A stretch of DNA of 46,824 bases from Gloeophyllum trabeum ATCC 11539 (GCF_000344685.1 NW_006920429.1:422577-469400), one strand, 5' to 3'. Positions 12,308 through 23,859 are shown, counted from the first letter of the stretch. The notes: generated from the sequence alone by a model not told the origin. Made by a program: numbers and translations.

Positions 12308-12317
12308 GGTATATAGC
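12308..12317 (-). promoter_or_regulatory. TATA-like element of orphan gene
   Basis: Reads CTATATAC on the minus strand, about 75 nt upstream of the ATG at 12233. The position is typical of fungal core promoters. Predicted from sequence only. Confidence 0.4.
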
Positions 12318-12600
12318 TCCGGCCTTTGATTCTGGTTTATAAACGGCGTCAACCGGATGGCCCGAGCCACACGGGCCCAAACAACTCACAATTACGTCGG
12401 GGTGAGTACCTTTCCTGACGCCTGGAGGCCCGAGAGGAAGCTGAAATATAACGCGCTTTGTTCTTTCCTGTGTCAGATCTTGAAGCTCGCAGCGGAGGAC
12501 AAGAAGATGGCGGACCTCCTACCCCTGTGTGGCGAGCGCGCGTCGCGGGCAGTGTCACGCTGTCACAGTGATGCACGTGAGGGTAACACTGGCCATGGGG

Positions 12601-12608
12601 GGTTCGAT
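12601..12608. repeat. Target-site duplication, left copy
   Basis: GGTTCGAT, repeated exactly at 12968-12975 on the other side of the MITE. Confidence 0.75.
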
Positions 12609-12967
12609 AGGACCCCCGATAATTGGTATAAATGCCTGATCAGGTTCCGGACAAATTTTGGGACTTTAGAGCCCTCAATGGCTGATTTTTTACAGACAAA
12701 TCGGCCAATTCTGGAGAACGGGCCTGATTTTTTTCCGGACATTTTGGTCAGACTTGGCCATTTCGACGCCATATTTACCCCAGCACCTGCCGGGGAAGCT
12801 AAATTTAGACGTACCCACGCCACAGTTGCCTTTTAGAGCCACTTTTTCGCTGTGATGCCTGTTTTTTTCCGGACAAAAGGTCCAGAATCGGCGATTTTCT
12901 TCCGGACAAAATGGGTCTACTTATGGGTCCTCGGGATCAGGCATTTGTACTGATTATCGGGGGTCCT
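12609..12967. mobile_element. hAT-like non-autonomous MITE
   Basis: A 359-bp element with imperfect terminal inverted repeats of about 33 bp. The left end begins AGGACCCCCGATAAT and the right end is its inverse, ending ATTATCGGGGGTCCT; the inner parts of both repeats read AATGCCTGATC. It is flanked by a perfect 8-bp direct repeat GGTTCGAT (12601-12608 and 12968-12975), the target-duplication length of the hAT superfamily. Inside, the motif TTCCGGACA(AA) occurs four times (12645, 12733, 12867, 12900), like the subterminal transposase-binding repeats of hAT elements. There is no transposase frame, so it would depend on an enzyme encoded elsewhere. Confidence 0.75.
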
Positions 12968-13281
12968 GGTTCGATGCGCCGAACTGACTTCTGGGGCAGA
13001 GACCACCGGTGCAGATCCTATACTTACTCATATCTTATTTGTCGTTCTGGCGGATGTAGTAAACGCTGCCAGTGGAATACACTCCGGCTGACCTGCTCCT
13101 GGAAATAGACTCACGATTGACCTAAGACCGCCGGCTCGCGTTGCCACCGGGCTGTAGTGCAAAAGCAAAGACTCAAAAAGCGCTCCTTTTCAAGCTGTTT
13201 TACTACAAGAAAACTACATAGTATGGCGGTAAATCCTGTCGGTTCCGCTCATCATACCTCCAGTGTTCCATCCACAGAATA

Positions 13282-14845
13282 TCAGTTGTAGTGCGTCACT
13301 ACTATGCCATTCAGGGTCTGTACCTCCACTTCCCCTTCCTTCTTTACCTCGCTGACTCCGTAAGCGGCAGTCCTCGCCTTCCGCCATTCCTCGGCAGTGG
13401 GAGCTTGGTCTTCTTCGAATCGTCTCCGGACACCTACCCTTTGTAACACAGGGCTCTCGGTGAGAGGCTTTAGGACGACGTCATCGTCAGGCATGCCGAA
13501 GAAGAAGAGACCGAGGCGGGCATATCCACGCTGTGAAGGCAGAGGTTGGACGACTCGGTGGATGGTCGCCTTGTAAAAGCCTCCCGAGAGGAATTCCAAC
13601 ATGTCTCCGACATTGATTATCTAAGGCGACGGGAGAGGTCAGTCCGACCATCATTAATCTTAGCAGGTAGGAGACGCACAAGACCGTTTTCCACATGTCT
13701 GGCCCACTGCCACTCGCCTTCTGGAGAACGGATCTGCAGACCACCCACAGGTTGGCTCCATAGAACTGTGATACTTCCGATGTCTAATTTGCAGAGCGGG
13801 AGAATTTTCTAAATTATATTCCGTGGAATGGACAACACGGTACGCTGCTGACCTGTATGACCTTTCAACCAGACGTTCGCCGTTTTTACTTCTTCCTCTT
13901 GCGAGCGCGGAAAGCTATGCGAGTTTCACAAATCAGGCAGCTGGTATGAGAGCGCCTTGGTAAGGAAATGGGGCTCACTATTTCATGAATCTCACTGATG
14001 CATCGGATCAGAATCAGAATACACCTCTAACATCCTCAATGGCAATATATTACTTACCACTACTTTCCCCGGGAGCATCGAAGTTGTGCATGTTTACCAA
14101 GGTGTCTTCGGGTAGCTCTAACCCTAGAGCGAGTAGCCTGTCCGACCCATCTGTGTCAGAAGTGGAGTTTCAAGGCGTGCCTCCTCACCTGAGGACGGGA
14201 TGTATAACGTTGAAATGGCAATGCCTTGCAAAGGCATCCGCGTCCGGCAGGTACTGACGAAAGACTTGAGGATGTGGGCGTTTCGTGACGTCGCGATTGA
14301 CTGTTAAGTGCAAGGTTAGCTTAAAATGTTATATCTTTTTGCTAGGGAACCAAGCTGACTGTGGTACTGTTCTATGCGATCCAGTACGCCGCCGTCAATG
14401 TGGTAGTACTGGGGCAACTTGTAACCTTGGTACGATCCGCTCGATTTGATATTTCCGACGTATCGCTCCTTTTCTTCTTGGATAACTTGATCGAAGGGGA
14501 CGTTCGCAATATCGAACATGCGCTTGGTCTGAGGATGCGGGGAATGACAAACACGTGACGTGTATCAACACAGATGAATGCTTACCTGCTCCGCGGTCCA
14601 TCCATGGTTTGTAACTGTTAAGAAGCCACGGGTGGTCATTGCGTCTTTGACTGTCACCGCCAGCTCGGCCCAGCCCTCGGGTGTGTTTCCCTTAGCCAGG
14701 TCAAGTACGGGAAGGTCGACATAATTCACTGTCAGAGTGTCATCTGTGAGCCACCCTTTCCAAAGCTCGTAGGGGCCGTACGGTTTTCTGTGGCCGCAGG
14801 AGGCGTATGATAGGGTGGTACATATGGTTCTGTGCGTGTGGGCAT
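13282..14845 (-). CDS. 2OG-Fe(II) oxygenase, paralogue 1
   Basis: Predicted isopenicillin-N-synthase-like 2-oxoglutarate/Fe(II) dioxygenase, 362 residues, nine exons: 14845-14782, 14728-14586, 14528-14360, 14300-14189, 14137-14058, 13994-13979 (only 16 nt), 13914-13853, 13783-13680, 13620-13282. The N-terminal DIOX_N part shows NYVDLPVLDLAKGNTPEGW and GFLTVTNHGW. The C-terminal jelly-roll core has the iron triad His214-x-Asp216 (GHTDIGSITVLWSQPV) and His271 (YKATIHRVVQP). The 2OG-anchoring R-x-S motif is R285-L-G287. No signal peptide, so probably cytosolic. It is the first of four co-oriented genes to 21951 and is a close relative of paralogue 2 (16 differences over the last 106 residues). 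The substrate is unknown; the family includes oxidative tailoring enzymes of secondary metabolism. Confidence 0.88.
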
Positions 14846-15631
14846 TCTGAGCCAGACAGGAATGTGAACGATACGGGATGAAGGTTGAGGAATGATCACC
14901 TCAGCGGTCCAGTAAGTGCCTTTATCCGTTCGGATTAGAATACCCAGCTTTCGACTATCGTTTCCAAAGCATCCCGTGATGTACCTTCCGACACCAGTGG
15001 AATGGCGATAGATAGGCAAGAGGACTACCGCATCTTCCAGATCTCAAGTGTAGAAGATAGTTGAAAGGGTCAGAAGGGCTCCAAGTCAGCAGGACGGTAT
15101 GTCAGGCCGTCCGTTATCACTCCAGTCAACATACACTAGTTATGCATAGCACTAGTAGTACTCTCTGTACCTCCTCGGGAGTCCAAAAGTTCCCCAAGCC
15201 AGCGGCAAAAATAGGCGTCGGAATTCAGTAGGAACCAGCGCACCCACGGGTGAGCCGGACCGTACTCCTGAAGAATCCAGAGATCCTCCTTCAGTGCTCA
15301 CCGTCTTCGAAACCCCGTCCGAGAGGCTCAAATAGCGCCTCAAGCTTGGGACTCCGAACTTCGGATAATGTACTGCCGCGAAGAAGAAAAGCAGATAAGG
15401 CAAGACTCGGCATAAGAGATAGCATGAATGAAATTTGTCGAAGTTGTCAAGTCAGTGGCTGAGCCAGGCTGACGCTGCAGGGGCGACTCGTAGTGATTCC
15501 GGCCCTCTTCGTTTCATTCACAGCGAGTGAATACGGGTGGTAGAATGAGGAGAAATCACACTACGGACAGCAAGATCTAGAGGTAAGCCGGCATGTCTAA
15601 GACATAAAATGCGAACGTGCGCTTCCGACGC
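14846..15631. other. Spacer between oxygenase paralogues
   Basis: Promoter region of paralogue 1 and 3' flank of paralogue 2. A minus-strand open frame at 15152-15403 shows no recognisable protein pattern. Confidence 0.5.
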
Positions 15632-17210
15632 TCAGTTGTAATGTGCGACCACTATGCCGTTAAGAATCTGGACATCCACTGCACCTTCCTTCTTTACCTC
15701 GCTTACTCCGTAATTACTCGTTCTCACCTTCCTCCACGCTTCAGTTGTGGGAGCTTGGTCTTCTTCGAATCGCTTGCGGATCCCTACCCGTTGAAGCACG
15801 GGGCTTTCATTGAGTGGCTTCAGGACTACGTTGTCGTCAGGCATGCCGAAGAAGAACAGGCCAAGACGAGCATGACCCTGCTGTGAAGGGGGAGGCTGCA
15901 CGACTCGGTGGATGGTGGCTTTGTAGAAGCCTCCTGAAAGGAACTCCAGCATATCCCCGACATTGATTATCTGCAGTTAACCACCGCGGTGATCAGTACG
16001 ACCAGCCGCTGACTACGGGGAGTGCAAGGACGTACGAGGCCGTTCTCAATGTATCTGGCCCATTGCCATTCGCCTTCTGGAGATCGGATCTGGAGACCGC
16101 ATACAGGTTGGCTCCATAGGACCGTGATACTTCCGATATCTGGAATGTACACGTGAATAAGTATCCAATCACATATGCTGGTGTGCAGAGAAGGGAACAT
16201 TCCTCACCCGTATGGCCCTTCAACCAGACGTTCTCCGTCTTAGCTTCTTCCGCTTGGGAGCGCGGGAAGCTACCCGAGTCCTGCGTGTGAGCGGACATAG
16301 GGAAATAATCGTAAACAGTGAAGCGCACTATTTCTGGAATCGCACTGATTGAGTCGGTTCAGTATACGGGTCCCTGACCAACGCCACTGACGCTCTCCCC
16401 TACTTACCGCAGCCCTCTCCAGGAGCATCGAAGTTATGCGTAGCTACCAATGTCTCCTCAGGGAGCTCCAGCCCCACAGCAAGTAGCCTGCCGCCATGCG
16501 CCGTTCAGTAAAGGCAACTCTGGCACAGGACGTCTCCCACCTAAGAACAGGATGAATGACATTATAATGACAATGCTTTGCAAAAGCATCGATGTCGTGC
16601 AGATATTGACGCAGGATCTGAGGATGCGTGCGTTTATTGACATCGTGATTGACTAAAGCAGAATTGGTTAGCCTTCCCAATTTATCCATTCCCTGCGTAT
16701 ACCCGCTCACTATTGTACATCTCTATGCGATCTTGTACGCCGCCAGCGATGGTCCAGTATTGCGGTAGTTTGTACCCTTGATACGCTCCATTTAATTTGA
16801 TATTACCAACATATCGTTCCTTTTCTTCCTGGCTGACTTCATCGAAAGGAACGTTCGCGATATCAAACATGCGCTTGGTCTAAGGTACAGCACTCAGATA
16901 TCGCACAGATATTCTAGGACAGCAGTGTTTACCTGCTCCGTACTATAACCATGATTGATGACTGTCAAGAAGCCACGAGTCGTCATTGCATCTTTGGCTG
17001 TGACCACAAGCTGTGCCCAGCCTTCTGGCGTCTTTGCTTTAGCGAGATCAAGCACTGGAAGGTCAACATAATTCACTGCCATCGAAATACCCCCCCGTCA
17101 GCGAACGGCAATCCTGTGTGGAGCGGAGCTCAAAGGGAAAGCGCACAATTTTCTGTCGCTTGGGGAGGCGTAGGATAGGGCGGTACATATGCGTCCGTGC
17201 GAGTGGGCAT
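15632..17210 (-). CDS. 2OG-Fe(II) oxygenase, paralogue 2
   Basis: Same architecture and identical exon lengths as paralogue 1: 17210-17147, 17075-16933, 16879-16711, 16652-16541, 16487-16408, 16344-16329, 16269-16208, 16139-16036, 15970-15632; 362 residues. The protein begins MPTRTDAYVPPYPTPP. It keeps His214-x-Asp216, His271 and the R285-L-G287 variant. Exon sequences are strongly conserved while introns differ in length and sequence, which fits an older tandem duplication with both copies kept under selection. The frame is intact in every exon, so I call it functional. Together with paralogue 1 it may act on related substrates or in successive steps; this is inference. Confidence 0.88.
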
Positions 17211-18102
17211 CCTGAGTGATAGACAATGAAAGGTGGTGCGAAGGTGCGATTCAGGGGTCGAAGCTAACATGAGCTCAGCCGGTCAAGGTATTTTATAACA
17301 AGTAATGACATACTTTTGAATAAGCTACCTCCATCTACGTTTGTGGGTAGTGACGATCTTCCTAGAAAAGTCGCTTGAGAACGGGAACACAGCGGGACCT
17401 TCACACGCTTTGAGAGGCACCATAGTCGCCGTATGAAGGGCTGCGAGGATCAATATCAGGTCAATTCAGACGTTATTTTGCGCCCTCCGTCAGCAAGTCA
17501 GCAGGGTGATACATCACATCCCGTCTTTTACCCTTACAGCCAACGTATGACTATGCATAGCACACTCGTCGGCACCCCTCGGCAAGATATGAGTGCCTGA
17601 ACCAAGAAGCACGCGGCTGGCATCGCGATTCAGTTGCACCAAGCGAAAACATGAGCGAGCCGGGGGAGGGGCCTGAAGTGGCTTCCAGAGATGGGCTTCT
17701 TCAAGGCAGAAGTCATGGCATGAATATATTGTTTCTGGTTCGGGGTGCTTCTGCCAGTACCCTTGTCACGGGCGTTGTATGATGGAGAGAAGGGTACGAC
17801 ACAGATAAAGCAGGATTCCCAGCTAGTCTAAGTAGGTGGAATCGCGAGGCACAGGCCTGGGCGTATGCTTGTCAGGCAAGCCGTACTGTGATTTCGAGTG
17901 TCTTTGAGGGTCCTTCATTACTGCAGAGCAATGTCGCTAAATATCTAGTCAGAGGAAATAAGCGACAAAGCCGCGTGCGCTTGAAGAGGAATTATGAGAC
18001 GCAACGGCAGACGAGGCAATAAGTCAGGAATACACTGAGGCGCTAGAAGACATCGGGAGAAAGTGAATGACGTAGCAATGCGACCATCTCCTCTCTACCT
18101 CT
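17211..18102. other. Intergenic, promoter of paralogue 2
   Basis: No gene recognised. It includes the 3' flank of the flavoenzyme gene. Confidence 0.5.
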
Positions 18103-19690
18103 TCACCCCATTTTTTCTGGTTTACCGTCATGTCTCCACCCGTGCAGGTCTTTGATGTCTACTCTCGTCAGGCGAGGTGCGCCGGAAGCTTTGTCTGGCC
18201 GCCATCTCCACGCTTCACGAAGCTGCTCAGGAAGCTTACCCTCAAGGCAGTCGCAGACATACTTCCCGATAACTGCAGGAACGTCAGACCCCAGACGTTT
18301 GATCGAGGGAAGGAGGAACTACAGTTACCTGGGAGATTCTTGAATGAATGGCCCGAGCCCGCGGTGGCTATAAATAACGAAGACGGAGATGAAGGACTAC
18401 GTAGGGTGCCTGAGTAAGATTTATGTATAGTGCAGTGATTGAACATCTTACTGCGGTCCCAAGATCCAGTTGAAGTCGAAGGACTCCGTATCCCAGCACA
18501 TGGCTGCATACACCAGCGGACGATCTCCCAATTCGGGTAAGCATGCCTGTGCGATCTTACGGCACTGAGCGATTCCTTCCTCGGACAAGGTGTCTGTGGG
18601 ATTGAGGGACCGGTCTCGAGGAATGGAGACGACACGATCGTCGATGGTAGTGTAGTTAGTCTGGGTGTACCCCAGGCTAGCGATTTTGAATATGCCGTCC
18701 GGGGTAGGCGGGAAACAATACCCCTTGTTTGGTGCATGTAACTACTCCGGCGATGATCAGAAGAGTAAGGAACATAATATGATACTTACCACCGGCAGCG
18801 AGGTATACTTTTCTGTCTCCTCTTTCGACAGCTGTATGTGTGCTAAATCGTACGCCCCACTGAATAGCTGCCCTTCGAAGTCAAGCAGACTTTCACTCCA
18901 CGCGCCCGTGGACAAAATGACGATATCGGCAAAATGCTGCGTCCCGTCCTCAGCAAGTACGCCAATCACCTCATTCGTCTGCGGACTACGAATCAGACTC
19001 TTCATGATCCCTGAAGATCCCGAGATGAATTTAACGCCCAAGCGGGCGCAATGTTCGCCGAGGACTTCCATGGAGCGCTTTGCTTCAACCCAGCCGGCAT
19101 TACCTAGATCGAGTTAGCATCGGTTAGGAGTTCTATGCCTGAGACTTGCCGTTGAATATTCCCGTCCATCCCTTCAGATCGCCGCTGATAAGCGGGCATT
19201 TCGACTTGATGGCCTCTTCGTCTGGCAAGTACTCGATCTGGCTACCGTCACCGTATCGCTTGGTGTTCTCTAGCCCGAGCTCGAAACGCTCCAGGAGCGA
19301 CTGGGGCATATCGGCCGGCTTCATATGAAGCCATCCTGTCTGATGGAAAAGCTTAGCCGAAGCAAAGGGTTCTGACTCTCGCCATGCATCGAGCGACTCG
19401 TGGGCGATGCGCGTGTATATCGGACTGGCGTATTCTGTCCGGGCGATCTTTGCGGAAACGCACAATATGAGCGATCATATCAACTTCCGCAGGTCTAGCA
19501 GGTACTTTACCTTGGAAATATCCCATCCAGCCGATGACTTGCTCGGTACCTCCCAGCGGTCGATGCATGTTACATTGCTATAACCTCGACTGGCTAAATG
19601 GAAGGCCGACGAAAGACCGAAGGTACCAGCACCCACGACGAGGACATGTGCGTCCTTATTTGGCGGTGAATGGGGCAAGGGAGCCGCCAT
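18103..19690 (-). CDS. Sarcosine/fructosyl-amino-acid oxidase-like
   Basis: FAD-dependent amine oxidase of the DAO/MSOX group, 433 residues, six exons: 19690-19511, 19447-19150, 19103-18790, 18723-18452, 18396-18329, 18272-18103. The Rossmann motif VLVVGAGTFGLSSAF gives Gly20, Gly22 and Gly25. It is followed by SSAGWDISKIARTEYASPIY, the region that typifies sarcosine and fructosyl amino acid oxidases. Cys340 in AAMCWDTES occupies the place of the cysteine that binds FAD covalently in those enzymes. The end has FIATAGSGHSFKNLPVIGKY, the usual FAD-closing segment. Length matches fungal fructosyl amino acid oxidases (about 440). Intron 2 uses a GC-AG pair (AACG/GCAAGT). No PTS1 is seen at the C-terminus (EKMG). 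The gene lies between oxygenase paralogues 2 and 3, same strand. Expected reaction: oxidation of a secondary amine to imine with H2O2 release; the exact substrate is unknown. Confidence 0.85.
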
Positions 19691-20357
19691 GGCTGGACGT
19701 GGCTATGGTATGTGGAAGGCGGATTCAAGCATGTCCGCCGCCACTGGTATAGAACCGCCACAGATGTCCGTGATTAGATACCGTGCGACACGTGGTCAGA
19801 TTCTGAGGTTCGCCAGCTGGTTCGCCAACCGCGAGGGCACTTGTCGAGTTATTCGCATGGTACAAGCAAGTACTAGTGTAAGTAGCCGAAACTACCAGAC
19901 TAGATAGTAAACATTGCAGTTGTACCACTTGGCACCGCCGAGTCTGCTATACCAGAGAAGACATGTTCGCGACACCGAGCGCATGCCCAGTTCTCTAATG
20001 AGGCTTATCACGGTCATTATTCTTCCACGAATTATATGTCGGAAAGCTCGGGGCCATAGGGAGGTGTAGAAGGCGAGTCGTCGATGAAGCAGAACGACGA
20101 CATGAACAACTTTGAGCCGAAGGCGGCTAAATTTAGAATGGTGTGGCTGAAGGAGTCAGTGGATGCGACTGGCTGGTTATACATGTACACGCTCAACGTC
20201 TGTCGAAGACAAAGGCTGCTTACGGCAATTGTCTGCAAACGCGAGGTGAGTCCAAACCCATTGATACAGTCGCATCCTCAGCACAATGATGTCTACACGA
20301 CAACCTACGTGTATTGTTACCACTAATTCATGTTCAGCAAACACCTGAAAGCCGCGT
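19691..20357. other. Intergenic, promoter of flavoenzyme gene
   Basis: No supported gene. A plus-strand open frame at 20084-20326 has no recognisable features. Confidence 0.5.
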
Positions 20358-21951
20358 TCAATTCCAGTGCTTCACGATAATACCATTGATGACCTCTTCT
20401 TCGACACCCTTCTCCGCGCTTGGTTTTAACTCCGTCCGGCCATAGGCAGTGGTCCTCCCTTTCCTCCACGCCTCCATGGTCGGCGCGTCCGAGTCGTCGA
20501 AGCGCGGCTTGACGCCAGCCTTGTCGAGAATAGAACGGTCGGAGACAAGGGACGCCAGCTTGACGTTACTGTCGGTCTGGCAGAAGTAGTACGCCCCCAG
20601 GCGGGTGTAACCACGCTGATCAAGGGGGGGTTGGACGACCCTGTGAATAGTGGCTCGGTAGAAGCCTCCGGACAAGAACTCCAGAGCATCTCCAGCGTTG
20701 ATGACCTATAAATATTCAGCTCAAGCGAGTATAACGGTTGACATTGATTGCCTACCAAAGCGTTGGGAACATGCCGAATCCATTGCCATTTCCCTTCAGG
20801 CGACAAGATTTGGAGGGCAGCGATAGGCTGGCTCCAGAGAATCGTAAGGCTGCCAAAATCTAGCCGCAGATTGGTATATTGGTCCCATTTCCGGTCCCAT
20901 TTCCGGACCCGTGGACTTACCAGTATGGCCCTTCAGCCAAACGTTTTGGGTCTTGGACTCCTCGTCGTCCGTACGAGGATAGCTTGTGATCGTGTGTCAC
21001 CCATCACGTCCCTCCGAAGTACATATGAAACATACTATTTCATGAACCGCGCTTTGAAGGGACATGTGTCAGACACAATCATGTCGATGCAAGAATGCAT
21101 TACCGGAGGTTTCTGCGGAAGCCTGAAAGCTATGCTTCTCCACGAACGTCTCCTCAGGGAGATCCAGGCCAACAGCCAATATTCTATATGTTAGAGGCGT
21201 TAGGTTAGGTCTTCCACACAATCGAATTACACCGCCTACTCACCTGAGGATAGGGAAGAGGACGTTGAAATGGTTGTGCTTGGCAAATGCCTCGATCTCC
21301 GGGAGGAAGGGCCTCAATGGCTCAGGGTGCTCTCGGCCGAATACGTCGCAGTTGGCTGTAGTCGACGAGTTGATAAATACGGCTGTAGCTAAGCGACCGA
21401 GTTAGCAAAACGTACCAGCGTAATGCTCAACTTGATCCCGAACACCTCCGTTAAGATGCTGATCACCCGCAGCGATCAATACAGCGCATAATAACAACCA
21501 ATTGGAAACACTAACCCAGTACTGACGGAGCTTGTATCCTTGGTACACGCCACCGTCTCCATTTCCGAGGAACCTTTGTTTCTCTTCAGGAGTGACCTGA
21601 GCAAAAGGCACATCCGCGATGTCGAAAATGCGATCCGTCTTACCGGATGTTCAGTTAAATTCTTCAGCGCGGCTCAAAGGATATCGTACCTGGGCCTGGG
21701 TCCAGCCGTGGTTGATCGCGTAGAAGAACCCCTGCTTGCTAATGGCGTCGCGAGCCTGTACTGCTAGCTCCTTGCGACCCTCTGGGGTATCGGCCTTCGA
21801 GAGATCAATAACCGCAAGATCCGCATATTCCACTGGAGGGATGAGGTGAGTGACGCGGACGAACTGGACGGAATACTGTGGACATACACTCTTCCTTGGT
21901 AGGAGGGGCGGGGACCCAATGAGGCGTCGGGGGGAGAGTCAGACCGGGCAT
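20358..21951 (-). CDS. 2OG-Fe(II) oxygenase, paralogue 3
   Basis: Diverged third member, 364 residues, ten exons: 21951-21888, 21832-21690, 21638-21516, 21458-21416, 21355-21244, 21183-21104, 21051-21036, 20982-20921, 20859-20756, 20705-20358. It shares all eight intron positions of paralogues 1 and 2 and has one extra 57-nt intron (21515-21459) after RQYW. Motifs: LAVIDLSKADTPEG and GFFYAINHGW near the N-terminus, GHTDFGSLTILWSQP with His213 and Asp215, distal His270 (YRATIHRVVQP), and R284-L-G286 where R-x-S is usual. Loops such as YFCQTDSN differ from the other two copies, so the substrate may differ. It is the most upstream gene of the minus-strand group; its 5' flank (to about 23780) is gene-free. 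Confidence 0.87.
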
Positions 21952-23781
21952 ATCAGGACAGATAGACGCAGGTGAGAATGATTAGGTTGCTCCTTGTAAT
22001 GCCCCTCCGTCCCTTGTCGCTGCTTAAATCCTCGAGTCTCTTGCCTATCGGACCGAGACCGGGAAGAGAATAACCCCTGGCCTCCTCAGCAGTTTCGTGT
22101 TACGTGCTAGAATCTCCAGCATCCTGCGAGAGGATGACAATTGGTCTCCAAAGGGTCCTGTGGTTATCTGAATCTTGTCAATGGAAGTCAATACCCCAGG
22201 CGCTCATACCGGACCCTAGTGCAAGTCTCCTATCTTGAGGGGGGAAAGCTCGGTATCTATAAGGTTCTTCGTGGGATGTCAGTGGCTAGGATTGGTAAGT
22301 GCGGCATCGTGGCGTGGTAGCTCAAAACAATGCGACGTAGAAGCGTGAGGGCGTATTAGAGCGCCATATCAGAGGTCCTGTATCTATGCATATGTGCGAC
22401 ATAAGCCTAGACCACCTTTGATACCAAGTGCGACTGCTCCTTCACCAGCGTAAAGGCCTCGCGAGCCACTGAAGACTCGCAGTGCGCCTTGTACAAATGG
22501 GTATGGTCAAAGATAAGCATTAAGAGAAGCGAGTTGACCTCTAGCTCCACCACTCTCCTATCAATCGATAGGTGATACCTTATCAATATAGTGCATTATC
22601 CGGAAAGTGAGCGGTACGTACGCGAAAGTGAAGCTGTGGATGCTCTGGACCGTTTCTATCGAAGTTTTGTCATGGCCACGCCGTGACGCTGGGGAAGAGA
22701 ATATCCTGCAGGCTGGTGCTGCGGTATCAATGTAGAACGCAGTTCAAGTTCCGCGGCCAATGACAGCTGGTGTGGATGGAAGGCCATACGGAATGGAAAT
22801 CAGTGATGGACTCCTCCAACGTGACACGTACGTCCCCGGCCTATACACAAGGTATCACGTGTGTGAATAGCAGAGGGACGATCTAGCAAATAAGTACATT
22901 GTACCACGCCTGTATGAGTATATTCGACCCGATTCCGCCATTGTTCTACGCTGTCAATAGTCTCCGAAGCATCCTGATGAAAGAATGAATACCCACAACA
23001 ACAAAGTTCAAGTTGAGCAGGACACATCGCCGGCACGTGCGAACACCTCATATCTCCGTCAGGGCATCCGTAATCATCACGGCCAACGTGAGCTAGAGGG
23101 GAGGATAATCGAAACATTCTACCCAACATCATTGAAAGCTTGTCAATAATTGCTGTGTAGGACACTTGTTACGGCCATGCGTAGCAGTCTAGTGGGGCAT
23201 GGGGACTCACGCGACAAGTGCCGCCGATGCGAGGATCTGGTCCAGGGGGGAGCAGCTACCAGCAGAAGAGCACGTAACTACTTGGAACGCGCGATTCTCT
23301 TAATGTGGAACGTCGCCCAATCGCCTCCGGTGGTAAGATACGGCTGAAAGAATCAGAACTGCTAATACACAGTTGCCTTGAACTGGATGCCCTGTCGGAT
23401 GTTGGTTATATTCGATCCCGATTCGACGTATCTCGAGATCCAAATGTATACCTGTCGAAGGGTCGCCTCATAAACGCACCCGTCATGACCATCCGCAGTT
23501 TTACCCATCCGCCGACGGATCTTTCAGTCAGGCGTGTGCTCGTGATGACCAGATCACGCGTTCTCAATCTGAAAACTGGGAATGCCAGGTGGGTGATTAG
23601 CAATAAAGTACCTGGGACGTATGAGTAAAGTACACTGCAAGTAACTTAAACGACTCACGACGCTCATCAAAATCAGTCCATGAAGTCAACTTAGACAGCA
23701 GATCTGGATACCATGACCGAGCCCAGCACGAACCTGTTACGTGTGCGTATCGCAGAACTGCGAGCCTGCAACGATCCGATT
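21952..23781. other. Gene-poor 1.8-kb stretch
   Basis: 5' flank of the third oxygenase. Several short open frames occur on both strands but none shows protein-like motifs, and I saw no tRNA or repeat. Confidence 0.5.
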
Positions 23782-23833
23782 ATTCTGGTATTCATTGACG
23801 ACTTGTCGGCAAGTCGTCAATGAATATCAGAAT
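23782..23833. repeat. Near-perfect 24-bp hairpin
   Basis: Left arm ATTCTGGTATTCATTGACG plus ACTTG (23782-23805), loop TCGG, right arm 23810-23833. The arms pair along all 24 positions except one G/A difference. It sits 26 bp from the target duplication of the copia element. No function can be assigned. Confidence 0.7.
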
Positions 23834-23859
23834 TGACTGGAGTCAGCCGCTAAGATGGA

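Noticed and set aside
12357..12836. 160-codon plus-strand open frame
   Set aside because: Half of it lies inside the hAT-like MITE and it shows no protein-family pattern; treated as chance.
13979..13994. Suspected frameshift in the oxygenases at the 16-nt exon
   Set aside because: All three copies splice cleanly through an equal 16-nt exon, giving RFMKY or RFQKY before the FPRS/YPRT segment; no break is present.
15152..15403. Minus-strand frame between oxygenase paralogues 1 and 2
   Set aside because: Considered as a relic of a fourth oxygenase, but it has no iron-site or DIOX_N motif.
22300..22345. Possible tRNA-like GTGGCGTGGTAGCTC
   Set aside because: Resembles a D-arm start, but no matching anticodon arm, T-arm or acceptor stem could be found.
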